A stretch of 64,000 nt of DNA from Alitta virens (lineage: Eukaryota > Annelida > Polychaeta > Phyllodocida > Nereididae), in assembly GCA_932294295.1 (NCBI GenBank), contig OW028576.1:45362247-45426246 (forward strand), given 5' to 3'. Shown here one piece after another: positions 38,733 through 50,700 of the stretch (positions within the stretch are counted from its first letter, which is position 1; the number at the start of each line of letters is the position of its first letter). The notes under the pieces were generated by a model. The model was not told the origin of the DNA, did not search any database, and was given only the letters and a program-made list of their open reading frames with translations. The position numbers and the translations under genes were made by a program.

Positions 38733-41700
38733 ATGAGCAATCCTCCACCGGTTAAGGTATATTTTTCTTGCTCAGAATTAAAAAAAATATATTAATCTTT
38801 CTATTTAGTGATTTGCATTCAACAGTTTTTTAGTATTATTTTCATTTGAAATAAATAACCACTTTTCATCAACTGATAATTTATAAGCAATACAGCTAGG
38901 TATTTGTATGTTGGTTTATCATTTATAGGTGTCAAGAAAACCTCCACCTTGGAGTGTCAAGGAGGACAAGTGCCTGGTAGAGGCAAGTTATTTGAGTATT
39001 TACTGCAGTGTAGACTATCTTGATGTAATGTGTTTTTAGATGTGATTATATTGTTAAGGTTCTAGTAACTTTCTAGCTATATTTCTGGTGTAAGAAAGGT
39101 AAGTATTGTATTGAAAATGTAGGAATCCATGATGAAGTTTTGAACAAGTATGCTGTTTAAATGTGGCTTATTGATGCACATGATGTAGTTATGTTGCATT
39201 TGTAACAGTTAATTGGATAGTTTCATTACAGTTTGTTGCACTTCATCGGGACCAGTGGCATCATGGTGATGGAGAGTGGCCGACAATGGGAGAGCGTCAT
39301 CCATTTTGGATGGAGGCAGCTAAGTGGGTGTGGAAAGGGTCATCAATGCAAAGATCAGGTAAATGTCGTGTTCTTTAGGAAATATTGCAAATTGAAAAAT
39401 CTTTGATAAGCACATAAATACAATGTGTTTGACTAATGAACTTAGTTTCTTATTGTCTGAAATGTAGATGTAGTCCAATTTGAAAACTCCTTTATTGGAC
39501 AAGTCACTCCATATAATATGAGAGATAATTTGAAATTTAACAAACCAGTGTACAACACGGTTCAGTTGCTATCAAGGTCCTCTGTGCGCGAACCTAAAAA
39601 CGGGTTTAGTGCAGTATAACGGACCCAACTTTATGCCCATATTTGGCACCCATCAAAAATAAAAATTTCACGAGTTTGAAGTACTAGCACAATATAAATA
39701 ACATTTGGTGTAGATGAGCAGGGGTATAAACGCTGTCTTTACCGTGAAGATAAAACCGCCATCATAACTACATTAGTTTGTGACGTCATAAACACATTTC
39801 AAGACTTTTTACGTCATAGGCCTGGCAATGAGGCTCGTTAAATATGGTCATAAATCTGGGTCTGCTATACTGAACTTTTTCCCTAAAAACCATTGATGAT
39901 TTCTTCCAATTTAAGGATTCATTAAGTACCTGTCAATATGTATGTATCTAGTAAGATAGTACCTTACAGAATAATTCATCTCCTTTTATGTCATTCTACC
40001 TATTGCCAAAAGCTTCTTAGGTTGTATTGTCTTATATGACCAGCTGCCAGAGACAGACATAATGATGAGATGATAAGGCTTGGAGTCCACACCATGTTAT
40101 ACAAATTTACCCCATAGGGTCTCATGTGACTGGCAGCCAGTTGCATGTAGCTCATGAAGACTGGCCATGCCTGGGATAGAACCCAGGGTCCCGGGATCTT
40201 CAGAAGAGCTGGCCAGTGTGGAATTGGCGTAAGCCTTAACCATTAGGGCCACCCAGCTGTATTGCTATTTAAGGCTGCACATGTTTAATAATCATGATAA
40301 TATGTAAGCACGAACTAGCAAAATAATGAAAAAGGTTAGATATTTGTAATATAACAAAAAAAATCCTGCAGAGACAATAGCATGCTTATAGGTGACTAGG
40401 AGATTGAAATATTCTCAAATATCTCATTGCCTTAATACTTCATTTTTAAGTTTGTGGTATTCGAAGCCGCATAATCACACACTGGTCGAAGAACAGTTTG
40501 GGTGAGGCAGAGGCTGTACTGGGCCTCAATTACTATGATGAGGCCATGGAAATGGAACCTGAAATTTCATCTTCAACTGTTCAGGAAGATGAAGTTGTAT
40601 TGAATCAATGGTGTGCCACATTGCAAGGAAAAAACACTGATTTCAAGATTAAAACAATTTTGAAGATTTTACAAGATGATGAGCTTAACTATGTAGGAGA
40701 TGCTATTTACAAGCGAGGGGCAAGTTTGATCTGTCGTCATGAAGCAGTTCCAACTGACTTTGTTACGCAGAGTTTATCTGCTGTTGCAAACCTGCATGAC
40801 GCCAATGAATCCACTAATCTGATATATCAGTTAGCTGTATGCATCGGCAACAAGAGGCCTGATGGCCAAACACTGCTTCCACTAGGAAGGATGCCTCATG
40901 GGGCCATCAAATACAATGTGGAATTTTACAGTTCGACTCATGTTAGCCAGGTAGTATATCACATCACCTTGTTATTTTTAATTTGTATGTTTTTGTTCGA
41001 TGAAATAATGATTAATTGATTGATGGTTTATTTGACCGGATAACACATATACTGTACATGTAAATACAGAGACATAAAGCAGACTCACATACACACAACA
41101 TCTTACAGTACAATAATGAATACAAAGCGGAAATGGGTGGCCAGGAGACATTCCTAAGCTATATAACACAGCACTTACAGGGACGCCACCTTGATGATGT
41201 ATTGATAACACAACCCAACTGAGATTATGCTTCCTTAATAGAATTTATATTGCTCATCATTGTACTACTATGTAATTGCAACAGATACCTTCCAAAATGC
41301 ATTCTTTTTAATATTCCAGGAATATTCTTTCTAATGTTAAGTTCAACTGCCAGATGTAAGTAGTTCTGGGCTGGAAACCTTTAGCACCAGGTTGTATTAT
41401 GGAATGGGCTTCCTGACGTAAATCAGAAGTGAAACTCTATGATAAACTGATACAGGGATAGTGTTCATCTTAGCTGCTTAGGAAAATCTTGGATGAGTTT
41501 GGATATCTCACATGATTTGGGCTTAGTTTACCTTGCTTGATTTTCTTCTGTGCTTCAACGTTTCAGAGCTTAAGCATGTGCACAGGTTCAAGGATTATTG
41601 TCCATGGTTTTTAATTCTATCTGTAGTACAATAAGTTAATGAGTGACAATTAACATTGTTTTGCTATAAATTTCAACAATTAATTTGTGTATCTTTTGAG

Positions 41701-44700
41701 AATTGTATTGAAAATGTTAGTTATGTGTACATTTATATTTCTAAGGTCACCGTACCTTCAGATTATGCCTGCTGGCTTCAATCCCTATCGACTGAGTTGT
41801 CTGAGCACCAGTACAGGCTTGTCCGTGGCCTCGGGTGGGAAAATCTCCCTGTTGGTGATCGAGGCTTTACGATGACCGCAAGAATGAACCTGGCTGCCAC
41901 CACCTTGCAGACAATACGAAAGGAAATTCGGCAGATTGGAATTCAAGAGATAGGGCCACTCCTACAAGTATGTGTCATGAAATGTGTGCAAATGTAGTAT
42001 TTTTCTCTTGATCTGACTAAACTATTATATATATGATTTTATTCGCATAAAATAAGAATGCAGCACATAAGTATATGAAATTTAAGAATATTTAAGTTAT
42101 GTCATGGCAGTTATCTGTAAGTAGAAATGAAATTTAATAAATCGACAATGTCTTTTTTCTGGAAGTTTTCATTTTCAAGCACATAAGAATGTTCTAGGCA
42201 ATTAGTCAACTCCTTTACGGCTTGGACTCGGACCTCAATTTCTTCATCCTGATGTTTGGGAGGTTTTGGCATTTGCTTTGCAAGGTTGCAATTCCATCGG
42301 GTATTTACAAAGTTAATGTTCCTGCCAATAACCCCCATTTCCTGTAAACTGATGTTCATCAGAAGTTGCATGACTCTGTTTTGCCCTACTTCAATACTCT
42401 TTGCTATTTTTGCAAAGCGAATGCAAAGTTGGTCCACAAAACTTGGTTTGTTGACCAAAGCAGGCGGTAGATGTGATCTGGCTGTCCATGGTAGCTTCAA
42501 TAATCGTCTAACTGATTTGCGCCATCTCACATCAAAAATGTCCATAGTCTTTGTGTCAGTCAGTGACCATGATTGTGATCCATAGAAATGGCATTTTGTG
42601 TCAAACACCTTCGTACACGTTTTTCTGCTGGCGGCGTGAAGGTTAACGATAATGCCGTTGACATCATGGATGAACTTTCCACTTTTCAACTTTACATCCT
42701 CCTCATCACTAAGGTCATCTGTCAATACATTTCCGAGATGTTTTACCTTGCTATGCCATATGAGCTCCTCATTACTGAGAACCACACAGCACGGTTTAAA
42801 CCTCAGCCTTTTTGATGCAGGTCTGCTATCAAATTTGATGCAAACAGTTTGTTTGACTCATCTTGGGTTTTTTGTAGACCTACATAATCATATATTATAG
42901 TCCAATCCCCCCAAAAAATTAATGGAACAGTGCAATGCATATAAGTTCATAGGAATCGTTTCACAATTGAAATGTTATTGAGAAGTAAAGATATTCAGCT
43001 TTTCAAGCTTAGTGCTGCCTCGGAGAGAGATGTATATATATGGTACAGTATAATTTGAAGGTTATAGATAGACTTGTATGCTGCATTGAATGCGAGTCAT
43101 TTGAAATTCCATGCATATTCAATGATATTTTTAAGTAATCATGCTGTTGAAATTTATGATTACAGTTGTTATATCTGTTACTAAAATTAGACGAGCATGG
43201 TGAAGAAGCTGGCTCAGCTGCAGCCACAAGAGAAATATTGGCTGTGCATGGACCCATGCGATGTAAAGGTTGCACTGCAGGAGTCCCAAAAAAGTATTTA
43301 AATTCTTCTTGCTTAACACTTCCAATTTAATAATTTATTTCAATATTAAAATAACATAAAATCTATCATGTATATCACATTGGTGAGGTAAGCTACATGT
43401 CATTTATTCAACTATTTTGTTTCATACCGAAATTGTTTAAAGTCAGTCCTTGGCGAAAACGCATTTACAGCTGGAACATTAATTGTCATAATCTTTGAAC
43501 AACACTTTGCAGGTGATATGAAAAAAAAAGGTTCTAATTGTGAGATGATCCTCCAAATTATTCTAATTTACAGAGGAATGGAATGGCGATGAAGACCTGG
43601 GGGATGGGTCGGTGCAGGCCTTGCACGAGGAGTACCTCAATAGATTGAAAGAATTTGCAAGTGCTTGCAATGGTGACCCTCATTTGGAAGAAATACTCAA
43701 CAATCTGGAGAAGGACAAAATTGTGATCACACAGAGTGAAGAATGCGCAGTGAAAGGTAGAAAGGGTTGACTAATTATTTTTTTGACAGAGAAACCTCTG
43801 TATATTATCTTATCCTCAGTTTGAAATTGTTAATTGCTGAAATAGTGTATCTAATTGTGTTCTGGACCTAAATATGTGATTACCCCCAACCCGCATCAAT
43901 AACTGGTGCATGTAAAAAAACTCACATAATTGTAATTTTACGATGACCCTCAAGTATGAACATGATGAATTTACTCAATGTAACATTTGCCAGCTTAGAT
44001 GTTTCATTTACAAATAATGTTATATTCAAGCACTTGGGTCCACCAGACCACCATGTACAGTGTAAGGTGCATCAACTCAAGTTGTTCACTTAAACCTAAA
44101 TAATTTTATATATGTGCTCTAAGAGTTTGCAAGGATGATGAAGAGAGAAGGTTTGGGTGAGGAGAAGCGGAAGTCAATTGCCTGGGAATGTGTGGAGACA
44201 CACACATTGGCAAAGCAGTGTGAACGCTTGACAGAAAGCATCAGGATGCTCAAGGATCAAATTGACAGCGGTTGCACAGATTGCAAACTTGCCATGAGGG
44301 AAATACAGGTGGAACGTTTTAACTAATAATCTGTTACATTTATGAAAAACTTATAGGCTTGACCCACTTATGATTTTTGACATGTCATATTATTGTTATG
44401 TCATTCCCGACTATAACTTCTATATGGAATATATGTCCCAGCAATTTCATAGATGCTGTATGTTGATATGTGTAATGTCTTAAATGGTTAATGTTTGGAT
44501 AATTTCACTTATCATACTTATATAATGTTCTTAATCCTTTAATTTACATATTCAGGAACCATACCAAGAATACCTACAAGGTGTTTTCAGAAAGCAGTGG
44601 GTTGCGGCAACCCATGTGATGATTTTTATGTTGGTGTCAGAATTGAGGAAGACCAAACCTTATGCGCTTCCAATTATGTATCTGCCATTTAAGTCAATAG

Positions 44701-47188
44701 GAGACAACAAAGTCTTTCAACTGATGCATGACGTGAAGAGAGAGCTTATCAAGCTAGGCCTGAAGGTCACAGGTATCCAAAACTTCTTAATGTGAGATGT
44801 TGTACAGATTGAGATAGTTAGTTTTAATGTAACATAAAGAAGTGACTCCCTGTCTAGTGACCTTCCAGCCTTGATAAATTTTAAAGCTGATATAAATTTC
44901 ATTTGCATGTACCCCAAATGGATTGCTGAAAAATAATGTCTCATGTTATTACAGGTTTCCATTTTTCACCATTCAACACAACATGAAAACCATTTCTATA
45001 GTATTATGTGCTTGAAGAGACTAATAATCTCATTTCATTTGTTTTAAAAAGGGAAATGTCATATTTTATGTTAAATTATAGGAATGGTAACAGACAACGA
45101 GTTCCATACCTTCAGGTCAAAAGGCCTGACTCGACCCATTCACCTGCATCAGGTCAGGCAAGATTGCCGCAATGAGGCAAAACATATGAGCAAATTGGAG
45201 CTGCAGAATGCATTTCTTACCAAAGAAGGTATTTTTATTATAATGTCTTTCTTATACAAATTGATCTCATGCTTTCTCTAAACAGCAAGGATGGATGTCA
45301 TGGTGCTGAGAACTTTGGATCAATTCACATTTCACTGATCTTAAATTGCAGTTACAGATTCAGGTTATCATGTGCCACTTGTGGCTGACACTGTAGTCCC
45401 GCAAGAAATATTGATCTTCAGCAGACAAAAGTGGCATGAGGAAGGGTACTCGATGCAACAGGTTCTCAGTGAACTAAAGAGAATGCTTGTCCCTGCAGAG
45501 CACCGAAGCACCTATGTGCAGTACCCATTTAGACCCAACACAACAGAGTCATACCTGGATATGCTACGCACAGTTTATGCCACTTTTTTGTTCAGGTGCA
45601 AACTAAAAGACTTTGCAGAAGAAGGTAATAGCTTAAAGGAGACAAATTAATCTTTTATGTTCTTTTGCAGCTATTTGACTGGCACATTTGTATGTACATA
45701 TATAAAATAACCAGCATTATTTTTACAAGAATAAACTTCAACATGTACCTCTGCCAGCCAGAGGTCGACCCTGACACTGGCTGTGTCATGTACTAAATGA
45801 ATGATCATGGTCATCAATTGAAATGTCTTGCTGGTTAGGATTTCATGTCATCAAAGATTGGTTTTAGTTATTAGGATTTGTTGCAATGATTATCAATCGA
45901 GAAATCAATCAATACATAATCTGTGATTCATCTGAACTGATCTGTTATTTGGAGTTTTGTTGCTTTGTTTTGTTTTGTTCTGAAATTACAGCCTATATTT
46001 GGTAGAAATCACAAGATGGTGTTACTGCAGAGTCCTATTACGGTAAGCAAATGAAAATTTGATGTAAACATTTTTTAAATAATTCTTAACTTAAAAAAAA
46101 AAAAGGTGTGGTGCAAGTGCTTGGTTCTTTGTGGTTAGTTTTGTGTATTTCAGAGCAACAAGAACTGTCCAAGTCAAAGCAGAGAAAGGTCTAATCCATG
46201 AGCTGAACTACCCAAATGGTTGTATAAAGATTATCTTTTTATGCAGTAATTAGTCTAATCGCATTGAGAAAGCAAAGAACAGGTATTATGTGATTTAGAT
46301 ACTTCATTAAATGTACTGGCTTCCTTTACAGGTGTGTTTATCACATGAATAATTAAAATAACATTAGTGTAATTTTATAGTATTCAGTTGCATTCATATT
46401 ATTTGAGTAGTGAACATGTACGTTAACATCAACATAAAATAATATACTGCTGTCAAGATATTTATATCTAAATGATACAAAATTACAAAACCTGTACATT
46501 ATGTCACCTCAAATGATATTTTTTCATTATATTAAAGGTCATATCAGGGAGTATCGATATTCAAAATTGGAACCCGAGGCATTTGAGGGTGCCTTAAAGG
46601 CCCCAGAGACTGGACTGACTCATGCAGCATTGGTTGGGTTACGGCCACAAAGTGTATCTGACGCAGCGTCCGTAACATCTTATGCAGTTGCGAACTGGAT
46701 GGAGTCAAATGGATTCAGTCAAACAACTGAGCACATTAAGGTCATTGCTCAGTGGAATGAGGTAGTGATTAATATATAGCAACTAATAATTTGTTCAATA
46801 ATATGCCATATTTTAACTTAGCACTGCTTAGTAAGGGCTGTTCTAAAAGTGTGGGGTGAAGGCAGACTGGATGATTTTCTTCAAAAGAGAAAAAAAGGGG
46901 GAAGGGCCGGGGTGTTTGATCAGTCTTAATTTAAAAAAGAGGGGTCTTCAAAAAACCAAAACAAGGGTGGGGCGGTTGCGTTAAAAGTTTCCTGTCAACC
47001 CTCACCCCTCGCTTTTAAATTAGCAGCCCTATTATGACTTACTGGAACCTGATTAAATCTAGGTTACAGGAAAATTATAATACAGAATTAAATCTAAACA
47101 ATATCATTTGGTTATATAATTATGTATTTTCATTATCACTTAATTAGGCTTCAGATGGAAGAGGGTTAACTCAGTTACAACGCTGCAA
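38733..47188 (+). CDS. Intron-rich gene: Myb/SANT-like N-terminus plus P-transposase-like core, possibly domesticated
   Basis: Exons: 38733-38756, 38929-38982, 39232-39358, 40451-40950, 41746-41967, 43191-43293, 43574-43756, 44124-44308, 44556-44772, 45082-45228, 45352-45624, 46538-46761 and probably 47148-47188. Phases agree at every junction and no stop interrupts about 766 codons. The N-terminus (WSVKEDKCLVE, then WPTMGERHPFWMEAAKWVWK and GIRSRIITHWSKN) has Trp spacing like a Myb/SANT domain. Later, WLCMDPCDVKVALQES with NGDEDLGDG, and ALPIMYLPFKSIGDNKVFQL with LGLKVTGMVTDN, follow the order of the first two Asp blocks of P-type/THAP9 transposases. That resemblance is weak and inferred. 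The 3' end is missing: LINE-B lies just downstream. The intact frame and introns argue for a host gene rather than a live transposon. Confidence 0.65.
38929..39358 (+). CDS. SANT-like exons with a probable GC-AG intron
   Basis: Exon 38929-38982 ends GTAGAG|GCAAGT, the consensus for the rare GC donor. The next exon starts at 39232 after TTTCATTACAG (TTT GTT GCA). A weak GT donor 6 nt upstream (CTG|GTAGAG) would also keep frame, so the use of GC is likely but not proven. Exon 39232-39358 encodes FVALHRDQWHHGDGEWPTMG and ends AGATCAG|GTAAAT. Confidence 0.6.
39601..39881. mobile_element. MITE, about 281 bp, 8-bp TSD
   Basis: The ends CGGGTTTAGTGCAGTATA and TATACTGAACTTTTTC are partly inverted (CAGTATA / TATACTG, then GGACCCA / TGGGTCT). 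Flanks CCTAAAAA at 39593-39600 and 39882-39889 are identical. An 8-bp duplication suggests hAT- or P-type mobilisation. A partial copy is at 26637. Confidence 0.75.
40030..40259 (-). mobile_element. tRNA-derived SINE
   Basis: Read on the minus strand, the head GGGTGGCCCTAATGGTTAAG holds a pol III A-box-like sequence (TGGCCCTAATGG, 40240-40251). Further on is a B box (GGTTCTATCC, 40174-40183), with spacing close to a class II tRNA. The body after the tRNA part (ACTCCAAGCCTTATCATCTC) recurs near 3180. No acceptor stem folds cleanly, so it is a SINE and not a tRNA gene. It lies in an intron of the SANT-like gene. Confidence 0.7.
40451..41967 (+). CDS. Large middle exons of the SANT-like gene
   Basis: Exon 40451-40950 (500 nt, the longest) encodes VCGIRSRIITHWSKNSLGEA, an acidic stretch (EEDEVV-like) and LLPLGRMPHGAIKYNVEFYS, ending SSTHVSQ|GTAGTA. 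Exon 41746-41967 encodes VTVPSDYACWLQSLSTELSE and ends IGPLLQ|GTATGT. No known domain was recognised in this part. Confidence 0.65.
42111..42850 (-). pseudogene. 5'-truncated LINE ORF2 fragment (post-RT region)
   Basis: The minus-strand frame reads CIKFDSRPASKRLRFKPCCV, WHSKVKHLGNVLTDDLSDEE, and KSVRRLLKLPWTARSHLPPA. This is the part after the catalytic YADD box (thumb and C-terminal region) of a LINE reverse transcriptase. The catalytic boxes are absent, as expected for a 5'-truncated insertion. It differs in sequence from LINE-A and LINE-B and sits antisense in an intron of the SANT-like gene. Confidence 0.85.
43191..44772 (+). CDS. Exons encoding the transposase-like core
   Basis: Four exons (43191-43293, 43574-43756, 44124-44308, 44556-44772). 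They contain CMDPCDVKVALQES and WNGDEDLGDG (candidate first acidic block), a helical segment with CERLTESIRMLKDQ and a CTDC pair, and then HVMIFMLVSELRKTKPYALP and FQLMHDVKRELIKLGLKVT leading to the second candidate Asp in the next exon (45082). The final Glu of a triad was not found. Confidence 0.6.
45625..46537. other. Intron of the SANT-like gene
   Basis: AT-rich; no element recognised. Confidence 0.4.
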
Positions 47189-47283
47189 GTATGTTTAAGC
47201 TTCCAGTTTTGTATGAATGAAAGCACGTTTTGACAATTTATTATTTAGTTGAGTTTATCATCATATTGTTAATTCCTTGAGGG

Positions 47284-47460
47284 TCTAGTCAAGTGGTCCG
47301 CCTGACTACTGGTCCTCTGACCAACTCGCCCGCCTGTAGAGCTGGTCTGCCGGTCAGGTCAATACGTCCACTACCTACAGTCAACTGGCCAGCTACTATG
47401 AGTCAACTGGCCCACCAGAAAGTCAACTGGTAACTATAAGTTGGCCAGTTGTCTTAGGAG
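47284..47460. repeat. Solo end of word-array family A
   Basis: GGGTCTAGTCAAGTGGTCCG is the inverse of the right terminus of element A (10054-10076). The following words (AGTCAACTGGCCAGC and relatives) match its array. No facing second end was found. Confidence 0.65.
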
Positions 47461-47766
47461 TTCCAGTGAAGTAGATTACAGAAGGCCTGATTACAGGGGT
47501 GTCATAAATTGAATTGCAATTGACACATGATTACAAGCACATGGTTGATCACAAGGTTGCCATGTGTCACTGCACTGTATGAATTGCAATGAGCAGCTCA
47601 GATAGGACTGTAATCACCATGGATTACAAGAGAGCTTAAGTGACCATCAGATTTTGCACTAAGTATCGGAGATATATATGATCTGAGCTGTAAATTGTTC
47701 AGCGCTAAATTTACAGATTCCCAGCATTCCTAACCCTCCAACAGCCGACAAACAATAAATGGTTGA

Positions 47767-50700
47767 TGAACCCTGGCAAAAATTTTTTTATTTGTACCAT
47801 GTCAAGAAGGTTTTTACGTAAATAGGTTCCAGCTGCAATTGCCTCCTGTAAATATGACTATTTCAAACTCAATGGCAATGTATGACTGTAATATTTTTAT
47901 GCCATCTGATTTTAGTAATGTTGAACCTGTGATAGATCTTTTCGTTGATGACTGTGTGGATGTGGGGGATGGTTCTGACATTAATACTAAGATTGTTGTA
48001 GATACAATTACACACTCAGACATAAACTTAATTCATGATATGACTCAAATGTTCAATGAAAAATCTAGATTTTGGAACAGTAACAAAGGCTCAAATGATA
48101 ATTTTCTCAAAATAATTTCATGGAACATTCAGGGCATTGGTCAAAAATTAGAGTTAGAGGAGATTAGAAATATGTTTACCTGTTATGATGTCATCTTCCT
48201 GTATGAAACCATGAAATCAGATACCTTTGACCCACAAATGGAAGGGTACCACTACTTCCATTATGAAAGAAAGTACAGACACCCTAGAGCTAGGAGGCCA
48301 TCTGGCGGCATAGCCGTATTGATTAAGTCAGATATTTTTGAGTCAAAAGCTGTAGCTATCGAAAAAGCAAGTGAACATGCTATATGGCTGAAAATTAGGG
48401 GATCAACTCATGAAATTATTATTGGTGGTGCCTATATTCCCCCTGAGGGTAGCATGATCTATTTGAATAGTAGATATGGAAAGGATGTGCTGAATGAATT
48501 GAGGGAGGATCTTGCATGTTTTCTAGATAGAACACCCTTTGTTTCTATTTGTGGTGATTTTAATAGCCGGACAGGTGATATGAATGATTTTGAAGAACCT
48601 GTAAATGGAAAAAATTCTTCTCTCATCTCTGACTTAGGCACTGTATCTCGTGTTGCAACTACAATGCAACACAAATGGTCCCTTAAGCACAGACTGTGTA
48701 GAGATAAGAAGGTAAACGCCTTTGGAAAGGATCTCATTAACTTATGTAGGGCAAGCAGTATTAGAATAATGAATGGATTCTTTGATGAAAGTATAACCAA
48801 TCGATTTACCTGTCATACTCCTATGGGACAAAGTGTTGTTGACTATTTGCTTTGTAGTGAACCAGCGTATAATTGCCTTCATGAGTTTGTTGTAAATGAT
48901 AAGCTTACTGAGTCTGACCATACACCACTTAGCTTTTCTTTTAACTTTCCCAAAGTACCAAAAATAAATAAACAGACTAAAAATAGTCGGCAGACCAGAA
49001 CATTCAAGTATGTATTTGACAAGAGTAAAACTGAAGAATACCTCTCTAATTTTGACAATGAAAATGCCAAGAACACACTGTATAAGCTATGCTGTGATAT
49101 TGAGTCAGACTATGATACAGATGTGGTCATAGATACTGTATACCAATACTTAACTGATAGAATACGGCCAACGTTTGAGAAAAAGAAATCTAAATCTGCA
49201 AAAAGCACTTTTCCTACTAATAAATGGTTTGATAGTGAGTGTAAAAATCTCAGAAAATCTTTGAATGACTTTGCTAAACAGAATGATTTAGCCCTGGATC
49301 AAAATAAAATGCAATATGGTATTATGCACAGATATTACAAACGAGTAACTCAAAAGAAAAAAAGAAAATTTCAAGGAAATAATAGAAAGGAAATGCAAAC
49401 TCTCATGGGTAAAAATCAAGCAGATTGCTGGAAGTATTGGAATAAATTAAAATCTGTTGGAAAAATCCAAGTTAACTGCCCAGACTTAGATACCTTTCAT
49501 AACTACTTTAAACAACAATCGCTTCCACCAGAGCGTGACTATTTTGACACTGAAAATATGGCACACATAGTTAATGCTGTGCAAAATTCCGGTTATAGCT
49601 GCAGTAGTGAACTATCTACTCATATTTGTGATAATGTAATAACTGAAGAAGAGGTCGCCCTGCATTTCAGGAGACTCAAAAATAATAAAGCGGCTGGCAT
49701 TGATGGGATACCCGCAGAATTCTATAAATATGCTGGTGAAAATCTTATAACACCATTTTGTGCTGTATTCAACCACATTTTTGATAAAGGTGAATACCCA
49801 TCTCAGTGGTCAGAAGGGCTTATTAATGCTTTACATAAAAAAGGTAACCGCACAGATCCTGATAACTATAGAAAAATAACTGTAAATGTAGTAATGGGTA
49901 AGATTTTTGACTCAATCCTAAATAGCAGATTATACTTTAAAAATGAGGCTCTAAATCTTGATGATCCTTGTCAGTTTGGGTTCACCCCTGGGTCAAGCAC
50001 TACTGACTGTGTCTTTGTTCTTGACACAGTTATAAGTTACCAACAAGCAATGCGAAAACCTGTATACTTGTGCTTTGTTGATTTTACTAAAGCATTCGAT
50101 TACATTAATAGAAATGCTTTGTACTACAAATTGATGCAGCAGAATATTGGTGACAAAATGCTCAAGGTTATCATTAGTATGTATGATAAGGCAAAAGCAA
50201 GAGTAAACCAAGGTGGTAATACCGGTGGTTCTATTGACAGCAAATGTGGGGTATTACAAGGTGGAATCCTCAGCCCAAAATTATTCAATGAATTTATGTC
50301 AGATCTACCCGATCATCTTGAAAAATCAGATGGAATAACATTAGGTGATTTTACTCTTACACATATATTGTATGCCGATGACATCGCACTTGTAGCTGAT
50401 TCTCCTAATTGCATGCAAAATAGTATAAATTCACTTCATAATTACTGTAAAAAATGGCACCTTATTGTAAATGTTAGTAAAACCAAAGTGATGCAGATTG
50501 GTAACAAAGCAATAAGCACCTTCTTCTGTAATGGGGAAAAACTAGTAAATGTTGACAGCTTCAAATATCTTGGCCATATGCTTACTAATAAGCGTAGAAT
50601 ACATAGCAAGATGACGGAATACCTCTCAACACAAGCTCATAAAGCGCTCTTTGCACTGCAAGGTGATTCAAAACAAGCATTAGGAAAAATCGATCCCATG

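Noticed and set aside
40174..40251. tRNA gene
   Set aside because: A and B boxes exist, but no proper acceptor stem or anticodon arm is seen and the body continues as a repeat; called a SINE.
42256..42900. Plus-strand frames of 75-109 residues in an intron
   Set aside because: Antisense to the LINE fragment on the minus strand.
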